A program made the position numbers and the translations under genes. Under the pieces are notes generated by a model that saw only the letters and a program-made list of their open reading frames with translations, had not been told where the DNA came from and searched no databases. A stretch of 7,013 nt of DNA from Candidatus Omnitrophota bacterium (GTDB lineage: Bacteria; Omnitrophota; Gorgyraeia; 2-02-FULL-51-18). Shown here piece by piece: positions 1-5,129 of this stretch; the stretch's first letter is position 1, and the number at the start of each line of letters is the position of its first letter. The stretch spans positions 1-7,013 of the forward strand of contig JAHFFM010000101.1 in the NCBI GenBank assembly GCA_023247935.1, written 5' to 3'.

Positions 1-1643
1 ATGGCGCTTAAAGATTTTTGTGGCGTTCCGCTTTCGCCCTGAACGGAGGTAAGCGTTTTTGTTTCTTTGCGGATAAAGCTCAAAAGATGTTTTTCGTATT
101 TGGCCTGGTCAGTGGCCTGAGTTACTTGCGGAGCCAAAACAATATAGGAATAACCCTGTTTCTGAAAAAGTTCTGTCAAATGCTGCGTGTGATACCCGCC
201 GGAGATAAAGAAGGCGATATCCTGCTTTTGCTCTTTTAATATTTTTTCCGTATTCAGCATAAAAGCCAAATCTCTTTGCCCCACTGATTCATAAAAACCG
301 TTCAGAGCATCCGCGCCCTTCTCAAGGATGTTCTTATAGGGGATCAAATCGCGGAAAAAACCTTGTTCGGATAATTTTCGGTTTAAAAAAGCCAAATAAT
401 AGGCCGTTAAAAAATCAGGTTCATTGGCTTTGAAAAACTCAAAGTCTTTGGTGGTCATTTTAATTTGATAGGCGGTTTGCAGAAGCCGGAGGTAGCGGTC
501 GACGGAACGAAGAAGAAGCCTGTCATTTCGAGCCGGAGGCGAAGCAAGGGCGGTTTTATAAACCTCATCTTCCAGTTTTTCCATTTCCTGCATGACTTGC
601 TCAAGGTCCAGATCCAGAAATTTTTTAAGGTATTCTTCGTATTGCACAAGATTGGGATATTTTTCAAATTCAATTCCGTTTTTTCGCGCGATATTAAAAG
701 TATTTTGAAAGAAGGAAAATTGAGACAGTTTTGAGACCTTTAATCGATTGCTCTTACGCAAGGACATTTCCAAATTTTCTTTCCCTATTTTTTTAGAAAT
801 TTCATCAAACAGCGCGGCCTGCTCCAGATTGGCTTGGTCAAAATGGATAGCTTTCTCTTGTTCTTGAATTTGCATCAGCTGTTTGACGGAAGGATATTTT
901 TCAAGCAACTCCTCAGAAGCGAGATTTTTTAAAGCTTGGAATTGCTTCTCAAAGTTTCCTTTTTCTTGTCCGCCGACGGCGGGCGCTTCTTCGCTGTTTA
1001 TTTTTTCATATTCCAAGAGCTCCGATGGATACATTTTTTTCTTTAATTTTTGAACGGCTTTCTGAATAACGTCTAAATATTGCAGAGTTTTTTCTCTGTT
1101 ATCGGCAAGAAGCGCGTAACTTTCAACGCTTTTGACATACAGGCTAAGATCTTCAACGCCCATGATTCTCATGGGATTATCAGAAACCAAATTGAGATAT
1201 TCTTCGCCGGCAATTTCACCTTCCATCAGAAGACTTTTTGAGATTCTAGGCAGGTCTTTTGAGGGAATCGCTTCTTTAAGCGGATCAAGCGTCGCTTCCC
1301 TGGCCGCGCCCTCCACCAATACCAGTGAAATTTTATATTTTTTCATCAGTTCATCCAAAGCGCGCGACATATTTTCCTGGCCGGAAAAATTGGAATGCGC
1401 GTCTTGGATATGAATGATCAGTTTGCCGTTTGTTCCTTTGTGGATTTCTTTTAAAGTGGAAAAATCGAGCGGCGCTTCGAATTTTGCGGGGTCTTGCAGG
1501 ATTTGATCGGCAGGCAAGCTTTGCGGAAAAACGCCAGCACCAACAGGATCCAATGGCGCCGCCTGGCAAAGCTCTTGAGCAAAAAAGAGCCCCGCCAAAA
1601 ATAAAGAAATAAATCTTATTTTAAGATTTTTATTTTGTGGCAT
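1..1643 (-). CDS. Exported protein of unknown function, HIQDAH/EG/GGYH motifs (partial, 3' end outside window)
   Basis: I translated this frame by hand from ATG at 1643 to the left edge: 547 codons without a stop, so the C-terminus lies beyond position 1. Residues 1-8 are polar or basic (K5, K8), followed by a hydrophobic stretch around 11-22 and small residues near 27-29 (CQAAPLDP), which looks like a cleavable signal peptide, so the protein is probably exported. Residues 74-83 read KLIIHIQDAH, 107-112 LVLVEG, 161-165 MGVED, and 479-485 FISGGYH followed by TQHLTELFQKQGYSYIVLAP. Residues 195-360 are charged and probably helical or coiled. The pattern of an early H..D.H, a buried EG after a beta strand and a late GG.H before a helix and strand is reminiscent of the TraB/TIKI/ChaN/EreA-like hydrolase fold. 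That link is inferred from motif shape only. I recall similar hypothetical proteins from Omnitrophota-type genomes. Two repeat-like patches lie in the coding sequence (519-550 and 970-982). No strong ribosome binding site precedes the ATG; the start rests on the signal peptide and the promoter just upstream. Confidence 0.85.
   Translation of the reverse strand, partial: MPQNKNLKIRFISLFLAGLFFAQELCQAAPLDPVGAGVFPQSLPADQILQDPAKFEAPLDFSTLKEIHKGTNGKLIIHIQDAHSNFSGQENMSRALDELMKKYKISLVLVEGAAREATLDPLKEAIPSKDLPRISKSLLMEGEIAGEEYLNLVSDNPMRIMGVEDLSLYVKSVESYALLADNREKTLQYLDVIQKAVQKLKKKMYPSELLEYEKINSEEAPAVGGQEKGNFEKQFQALKNLASEELLEKYPSVKQLMQIQEQEKAIHFDQANLEQAALFDEISKKIGKENLEMSLRKSNRLKVSKLSQFSFFQNTFNIARKNGIEFEKYPNLVQYEEYLKKFLDLDLEQVMQEMEKLEDEVYKTALASPPARNDRLLLRSVDRYLRLLQTAYQIKMTTKDFEFFKANEPDFLTAYYLAFLNRKLSEQGFFRDLIPYKNILEKGADALNGFYESVGQRDLAFMLNTEKILKEQKQDIAFFISGGYHTQHLTELFQKQGYSYIVLAPQVTQATDQAKYEKHLLSFIRKETKTLTSVQGESGTPQKSLSA
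519..550. repeat. Interspersed-repeat-like patch (TGTCATTTCGAG type) in the exported-protein gene
   Basis: The plus strand reads TGTCATTTCGAG (521-532) followed by CCGGAGGCGAAGC. From memory this resembles an interspersed repeat of many environmental bacterial genomes, of the form TGTCATTnCGAG...GAAGC. It is translated in the minus-strand frame as ASPPARNDR (367-375), which interrupts a charged helical region. A 9-bp direct repeat AGCCGGAGG occurs at 484-492 and 531-539. No second full copy is visible in the window, so the call rests on recall. Confidence 0.4.
970..982. repeat. Mini-hairpin in the exported-protein gene
   Basis: CCGCC-GAC-GGCGG is a perfect 13-bp palindromic hairpin, extended by T at 969 and G at 983 to the yCCGCC-NNN-GGCGGr form found twice in the 192-bp element. 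It is translated in frame as PAVGG (residues 221-225) in a lysine- and glutamate-rich region that is otherwise poor in Pro and Gly. The GC-rich patch contrasts with its AT-rich surroundings. Confidence 0.5.
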
Positions 1644-1674
1644 AAGTTACTGAAATTAAGTTTCTTCTAACAAA

Positions 1675-1704
1675 ATTATACATGCTAAACCCAGGAAATG
1701 CCAG
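1675..1704 (-). promoter_or_regulatory. Sigma70-type promoter for the exported-protein gene
   Basis: On the minus strand the gap between alr and the next gene holds a perfect -10 box TATAAT (1675-1680) and a partial -35 box CTGGCA (1699-1704, four of six matches to TTGACA), with an 18-bp spacer. The expected transcription start is near 1668, giving a leader of about 25 nt before the ATG at 1643. This would start a new unit downstream of alr. I found no convincing hairpin-plus-U-tract terminator after the alr stop, so read-through from the upstream operon is also possible. Confidence 0.6.
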
Positions 1705-1726
1705 TTCGGAAGAAAAAAATATTAAT

Positions 1727-2914
1727 CTATAACCCTTTGTAAATTCTAGGGATACGACTATGAATTGCACAAACAATTTCGTAAGGAATGGTCCCCAGGG
1801 ATTCGGCCAATTCTTCAGCCTTGACGGACATAGCCCCATCTTTTCCGATGAGGGTCGCCACATCCCAACGCTTCACCCCAGGAACATCCCCTACATCCAC
1901 CAAAGTTTGATCCATGGTGACACGACCCACCACTGGACAGCGCTTTCCTCTGACAAGAACAAAGCCATTATTTGAAAAACCGACACGATAACCATGGCTA
2001 TACCCCATGGGGATGGTGGCAATAAGCGTTGAGTGCTTGGTCATGTAAGTGCGTCCATAGCTCAAGGGAATTTCGGCCGGGACTTCCTTTAAAAATGAAA
2101 TTTTCGCTTTGAGACTCAAAACGGGTTTTAATTTAAGTGCTGGCGGATGGTCTTTGGCGGGGTTGAGTCCATACAACATAATCCCGGGACGGACAAAATC
2201 AAAGCGCGCGTCAGGAAATAAAGTAGAAGCCAAACTATTGGCCGAATGAATAAAACGCGGCTTAATTCCCATCTGTCCCAGCTTTTCAAGCACGGTTTCA
2301 AACCGATGCATTTGAAGAGATGTAAACGCGCCATTTTTTTCATCCGCACTGGAAAAATGTGTGTAAACTCCCTCAATTTCTAAACTCTTTTTACCCAGAG
2401 CGCCTTTAAAAAGATTCAAAGCCTGCTCATGCCAAACGCCGAGGCGCGACATACCTGAATCAATTTTGACATGCACGGGATGCTTTCCGCGCGAAACGTT
2501 TTTTTCAAAAATATTCAGGTCTTCCTGACAGGAAATCGTAGGCCGGATGCCATGCGCCACATAATCCGGCACTTGCGAAGCATGGAAACTTCCAAGAACA
2601 AGGATTTTTGCCTGAGGACAAACCTGATTCAACTGCATCGCCTCATCCAGATTGGCGACTCCAAAAAAGCGGACACCCTCGCCATACAGGGTTTTAGCCA
2701 CAACCGGCATGCCATGGCCATAAGCATCCGCCTTGACGATGGCCATCACTCCGGAAGCATTCCGCTGAGTATGCGCGCAGATTTGCTTTAAATTATGGCG
2801 CAAACAACCCAGATCGATTTCCACCCACGAAAAAGGCTCTGACTTGTGACCTTGCGAGGCGGTGATTTGATGACGTGGTAACGTTTTATTTTTGTCTCTT
2901 ACCAATCGTGACAT
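1727..2914 (-). CDS. alr: Alanine racemase
   Basis: This PLP enzyme interconverts L- and D-alanine in the cytosol and supplies D-alanine for peptidoglycan. With the chosen start it has 395 residues, slightly above the usual 360-390. Family motifs appear in order: SWVEIDLG near 29-36; VKADAYGHG with PLP-binding lysine K61; VKIDSGMSRLG near 149-159; YTHFSSAD near 184-191; HSANSLAS near 223-230; RPGIMLYGL near 242-250; PMGYSHGY with the probable second catalytic base Y305; VGRVTMDQ near 329-336; IPYEIVCAIHSRIPRIY at the C-terminus. I chose ATG at 2914 because GAGAG lies 6 nt upstream. The frame stays open upstream to a TTG at 2965, but that would deepen the overlap with tsaB to 80 nt. Even the chosen start overlaps tsaB by 29 nt and leaves about 28 residues before the family core (MSRLVRDKNKTLPRHQ...), so the true start may be a little later. 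It is the last gene of the apparent operon. Confidence 0.95.
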   Translation of the reverse strand: MSRLVRDKNKTLPRHQITASQGHKSEPFSWVEIDLGCLRHNLKQICAHTQRNASGVMAIVKADAYGHGMPVVAKTLYGEGVRFFGVANLDEAMQLNQVCPQAKILVLGSFHASQVPDYVAHGIRPTISCQEDLNIFEKNVSRGKHPVHVKIDSGMSRLGVWHEQALNLFKGALGKKSLEIEGVYTHFSSADEKNGAFTSLQMHRFETVLEKLGQMGIKPRFIHSANSLASTLFPDARFDFVRPGIMLYGLNPAKDHPPALKLKPVLSLKAKISFLKEVPAEIPLSYGRTYMTKHSTLIATIPMGYSHGYRVGFSNNGFVLVRGKRCPVVGRVTMDQTLVDVGDVPGVKRWDVATLIGKDGAMSVKAEELAESLGTIPYEIVCAIHSRIPRIYKGL

Positions 2915-3575
2915 TGCAATCTCTCGGATGCAAATAAAGCGGTTCCAGTTTTTCCGCGGTGACAAATTCTTTATTTAAGGCCTTTTCAAAAGCCGCTTCC
3001 ACCAGTGCCGTAACCTGAATTACCGGTGAATGTGCGCAATCGGGGCCGAATTCATCATACACAATCCCGTTTTTTCCCGCTAATTTTTCGCGGCTTTCCA
3101 AAAAAGGCTTCTTATAAACACGGATTTTACCGTCTGTTGTGTCAAAAATAGCTGCGTAAACTTTTCCTTTTCGCGCATCCATAACCACAGTGGTTTTTCC
3201 GGAACGCTTGTTTGTCAGCTGGCGCGCAAAACACTCCAAGCTTGAAACGGGAACAATTTTTTTATTCCACACCTTGCCTAATATTTTTGCGGTAGCCACG
3301 CCCACCCGGATGCCGGTAAATGAACCCGGCCCGACACCCACGGCCAAAACACTCAACTGCCCGGGGCTGCACTTTGCCTTTCGCAATATTTTTTCAATGG
3401 CCGGAATGAGCAATGCGGAATGTTTGGGCCTGCTTTTGGAGCTGCTTGTGTACAGGCGACTCATCGAGTCGCCCGCATCTTTATATTCCGCAATAATTTT
3501 CTTATTTTCCGCCAGAGCCACAACAAGAGCTTCGCCGGACGTATCAAACGCGAGAGTTTTAAGCTTTTTTTCCAT
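2886..3575 (-). CDS. tsaB: tRNA t6A37 threonylcarbamoyltransferase complex, subunit TsaB
   Basis: TsaB is the ASKHA-fold partner of TsaD. With TsaE it forms the complex that transfers threonylcarbamoyl to A37 of ANN-decoding tRNAs in the cytosol. The protein has 229 residues, normal for the family. It shows the N-terminal LAFDTSGEALVVAL (8-21), the KHSALLIPAIEKIL helix (51-64, usually RRHSE.L.P.I), the family signature VGVGPGSFTGIRVG (79-92) and VMDARKGKVYAAIF (131-144). Start ATG at 3575 overlaps the end of tsaE by 17 nt; no clear Shine-Dalgarno is visible, so translational coupling is likely. Residues 35-41 (GDSMSRL), just before the KHSALL helix, are encoded by an 8-bp-stem palindrome (3455-3473) and look like inserted repeat sequence in a variable loop. 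The frame is intact around it. Neighbouring tsaE supports the assignment; tsaD is not in the window. Confidence 0.95.
   Translation of the reverse strand: MEKKLKTLAFDTSGEALVVALAENKKIIAEYKDAGDSMSRLYTSSSKSRPKHSALLIPAIEKILRKAKCSPGQLSVLAVGVGPGSFTGIRVGVATAKILGKVWNKKIVPVSSLECFARQLTNKRSGKTTVVMDARKGKVYAAIFDTTDGKIRVYKKPFLESREKLAGKNGIVYDEFGPDCAHSPVIQVTALVEAAFEKALNKEFVTAEKLEPLYLHPRDCNVTIGKRQK
2915..2925 (-). promoter_or_regulatory. Ribosome binding site deciding the alr start
   Basis: The minus strand reads GAGAG (2921-2925) followed by the 6-nt spacer ATTGCA and then ATG at 2914-2912. It lies inside the 3' end of tsaB. It favours the ATG over the upstream in-frame TTG at 2965. Confidence 0.5.
3455..3473. 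repeat. Palindromic element inside tsaB
   Basis: Perfect inverted repeat with arms GGCGACTC (3455-3462) and GAGTCGCC (3466-3473) and a 3-nt loop ATC. It is translated in frame within tsaB as GDSMSRL (residues 35-41). The flanks (TGTACA before it, GCAT after it) preserve remnants of a longer palindrome of the type seen in thiL at 4848-4880. The stem sequence is the same as one arm there, so the two are copies of one family. Confidence 0.8.
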
Positions 3576-4014
3576 AAAATTGGATCCGAATCAAACGATG
3601 CGTTGGCGTTGAAGCCGCGCGATGCGACAAATAGACCTCAATCCTTTTTTTGGGCAATAAGTCTTTGCCGCGCTCGGGCCACTCCACCAAAGTCACTCCC
3701 GCCCCCTCAAAACATTCCTGAGCCAAAAGTTCATCCGGACCCTCAACTGCCGGCAAACGGTACCAATCCAAATGGTAAACGGGAAATTTTCCTTTGTATT
3801 CATGAATCAAAACAAAAGTGGGACTGGCCACCTCTTTTTCCGAACGCACCCCCAGCCCCTTGGCAACCCCTTTTACAAAAGTTGTTTTGCCCGCGCCAAG
3901 CTCGCCGGAAAGCGCCACAATATCGCCTGCTCGGAGCGATTTTCCCAAAATAAAACCCGCTTTCTTTGTTTCCGCGGCGGAGCGCGTGATTATTTTATTT
4001 TTTAAAATGGTCAA
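3559..4014 (-). CDS. tsaE: tRNA t6A37 biosynthesis ATPase TsaE
   Basis: TsaE is the small P-loop ATPase that acts with the TsaB-TsaD heterodimer in bacterial t6A synthesis. It has 151 residues, typical for the family. Visible motifs are the N-terminal IITRSAAET (8-16), the Walker A loop GELGAGKTT (37-45) with K43 and T44, the SPTF switch-like motif (64-67), HEYKGKFPVYHLDWYRL (71-87, family form H.DlYRL) and VEWPERG (110-116). The start is uncertain: no ATG fits, and the frame begins at a TTG at 4014 that overlaps the end of thiL by 20 nt. The length and the position of IITRSAAET agree with a start there or a few codons later. Expression is probably coupled to thiL upstream and tsaB downstream. 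Confidence 0.95.
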   Translation of the reverse strand: MTILKNKIITRSAAETKKAGFILGKSLRAGDIVALSGELGAGKTTFVKGVAKGLGVRSEKEVASPTFVLIHEYKGKFPVYHLDWYRLPAVEGPDELLAQECFEGAGVTLVEWPERGKDLLPKKRIEVYLSHRAASTPTHRLIRIQFYGKKA

Positions 4015-4921
4015 ACCCTTTGATTTTTAATGTTTTCAGCCGGCCGTCCAGCCCAAGAATGCTCAATCCTTTGCCCGGCGCGACTATTTCGCCGATTTTT
4101 GTGAATCGACTTGAATATTTCTTCGAGGAAATGATTTTTTTTCCTTCCTCGGGCGATAGGCTGAATAAAAGCTCAAAATCTTCCCCATCCGACAAAGCAT
4201 TTTCAATTGTACCCGCATATTTTGATTTGGGGATAAGTTTTTCCTCCAAAATAGCGCCCACATGGCTTTCTTCCATGATTCGCCGGACATCCGAGCCAAG
4301 CCCATCCGATAAATCCATCATGGAATGGACATGAAAGTTTTGTACCAACTCGCGCGCTTCTTTTACCCGCGGCGTAAAATTCAAATGTTTTTGGGAACGA
4401 TAAGAGCCGCCGAGCTCTCCGGAAACAAACAACCAATCATGCGCCTTCGCGCCAGAGCGTAAAACGGCCCTACCCCTCTCAACTTCCCCTAAAAGCGTCA
4501 CAGAAATAATCAAACCTTCCGAGGCATTTGTGTCGCCCCCGACAATTGTCACGCCAAAACGTTTTGCGACGCCAATCATCCCGGCATACATTTTTTTTAA
4601 AAAAGAAATTTCTATTTTGGCGGGAACCCCCAAAGAAACCACCGCATTTTTTGGGATGCCACCCATAGCGGCGATGTCGCTCAAATTCACGGCCATGGCT
4701 TTATGTCCGATCTGTTGCGGTGTCGCCGCTTTAAGCAAAAAATGCTTTCCCTCTAGAATCATATCCGACGTCACCAGCAAGTCTTTTTCAGAAGTCCATC
4801 GAAGAACCGCGGCGTCATCGCCTATCGATTGTTTGATTAAACCTTTCATGTAAGGGCGACTCAGTGAATTACCCTTACATAACCCTTTAACCGTTTCAAT
4901 CCACTTCCATTCGCTTTTCAT
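3995..4921 (-). CDS. thiL: Thiamine-monophosphate kinase
   Basis: ThiL phosphorylates thiamine monophosphate with ATP to thiamine diphosphate, the active cofactor, in the cytosol. It has 308 residues, normal for this PurM/AIR-synthase-like family. Motifs in order: SIGDDAAVL (32-40, family GIGDDAAV), SDMILEGKHF (52-61), IGHKAMAVNLSDIAAMGG (71-88), VGGDTN (127-132), DLSDGLGSDV (203-212) and LSDGEDFELLF (243-253). These are the Asp-rich metal and nucleotide sites of the family. Start ATG at 4921 has AGGT 9 nt upstream as a modest Shine-Dalgarno; this AGGT is one copy of the apparent target duplication of the adjacent element. Residues 14-27 (LCKGNSLSRPYMKG) are encoded largely by a palindrome at 4848-4880 and sit between the N-terminal helix and the first catalytic loop. 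The ATG within that palindrome (M25) is a less likely alternative start because it would remove the N-terminal helix. Confidence 0.95.
   Translation of the reverse strand: MKSEWKWIETVKGLCKGNSLSRPYMKGLIKQSIGDDAAVLRWTSEKDLLVTSDMILEGKHFLLKAATPQQIGHKAMAVNLSDIAAMGGIPKNAVVSLGVPAKIEISFLKKMYAGMIGVAKRFGVTIVGGDTNASEGLIISVTLLGEVERGRAVLRSGAKAHDWLFVSGELGGSYRSQKHLNFTPRVKEARELVQNFHVHSMMDLSDGLGSDVRRIMEESHVGAILEEKLIPKSKYAGTIENALSDGEDFELLFSLSPEEGKKIISSKKYSSRFTKIGEIVAPGKGLSILGLDGRLKTLKIKGFDHFKK
4848..4880. repeat. Palindromic element inside thiL
   Basis: Outer arms ATGTAAGGG (4848-4856) and CCCTTACAT (4872-4880) are perfect complements. The inner part starts as CGACTC and ends in the decayed complement GAATTA around loop AGT. 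One arm contains the same GGCGACTC as the tsaB copy; three substitutions in the other arm break the inner stem. It is translated in frame as CKGNSLSRPYM within thiL. The frame is the same one used in tsaB (GDSMSRL against GNSLSRP). Confidence 0.8.
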
Positions 4922-4996
4922 TTTTTATAAACCTACGTAAAAGTAATCGGACAAACGGGTGGCGCGCAGAACGGGGTGCCCCAAAAAATGTAGCCG

Positions 4997-5026
4997 CCCG
5001 CCATAGGCGGGTCCGCCTCTGGCGGA
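4997..5026. repeat. Tandem GC-rich mini-hairpins inside the element
   Basis: Two adjacent perfect hairpins with 6-bp stems and 3-nt loops: CCCGCC-ATA-GGCGGG (4997-5011) and TCCGCC-TCT-GGCGGA (5012-5026). Both follow the pattern yCCGCC-NNN-GGCGGr, which also occurs within the coding sequence at 970-982. They may be a smaller repeat nested in the larger element. Confidence 0.7.
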
Positions 5027-5041
5027 AACGACACCAATGAA

Positions 5042-5054
5042 GGCCGTGTCGGCC
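5042..5054. repeat. Short hairpin inside the element
   Basis: GGCCG (5042-5046) and CGGCC (5050-5054) form a perfect 5-bp stem around the loop TGT. It lies near the centre of the inverted-repeat element, next to the two mini-hairpins. On its own it could be chance in GC-rich sequence. Confidence 0.45.
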
Positions 5055-5129
5055 ACCATGCAGTTACGCGAGGCTTTTTGGGGCTGTTCGGAGCGACGGG
5101 TCCCATTTGTCCGATTACTTTTACGCACC

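Larger units (their letters stand above)
4935..5126. mobile_element. MITE-like non-autonomous element, 192 bp, 20-bp terminal inverted repeats
   Basis: The left end CGTAAAAGTAATCGGACAAA (4936-4955) is the exact reverse complement of 5106-5125. The element is flanked by the direct repeat ACCT (4931-4934 and 5127-5130), which I read as a 4-bp target-site duplication. A second internal stem pairs GCCCCAAAAA (4978-4987) with TTTTTGGGGC (5075-5084), so the element could form a long hairpin as DNA or RNA. The centre carries three short hairpins. No transposase fits in it, so it would depend on an enzyme encoded elsewhere. The right duplication copy covers the last base of the protease stop codon. 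With the element and one ACCT removed, the minus strand would read stop TAA, 12 nt and the thiL ATG, with AAGGT as ribosome binding site, so insertion left both genes intact. I cannot assign a transposon family. A structured intergenic RNA is an alternative, but the flanking duplication favours a mobile element. Confidence 0.75.

Noticed and set aside
465..734. Plus-strand open frame of 89 codons in the left part of the window
   Set aside because: It is antisense to the continuous minus-strand frame 1-1643, which has a signal peptide, a promoter and consistent coding character.
2471..2791. Plus-strand open frame of 106 codons antisense to alr
   Set aside because: It lies wholly within the conserved part of alr, and its sequence is the mirror of alr codons; no independent evidence.
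2820..2880. Possible further repeat insertion at the N-terminal extension of alr (residues about 10-28)
   Set aside because: The plus strand has a GCGAGGCGGTGATTTGATGACG-like patch, but I could find no palindrome or second copy to support it.
2914..2965. Longer alr starting at the TTG at 2965
   Set aside because: The extra 17 residues come from frame overlap with tsaB, there is no ribosome binding site, and an ATG with GAGAG at proper spacing exists at 2914.
3420..3953. Plus-strand open frame of 177 codons across tsaB and tsaE
   Set aside because: It is antisense to two well-supported genes, has low-complexity composition rich in Pro, Lys and Ala, and shows no recognisable motif.
4935..4990. 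Outward-facing promoter for thiL in the end of the element (TTGTCC with a downstream TATAAA)
   Set aside because: The -10-like sequence abuts the thiL ATG, so transcription would start within the coding region; spacing is also too long.
4848..5126. CRISPR array
   Set aside because: The repeats are palindromes and inverted repeats without regularly spaced identical direct repeats or spacers, and no cas gene is nearby.
4925..5128. Small protein gene between the protease gene and thiL
   Set aside because: The frame coincides with an inverted-repeat element, starts with GTG at the element border and ends in flanking DNA; I keep it only as a finding, not as a CDS.
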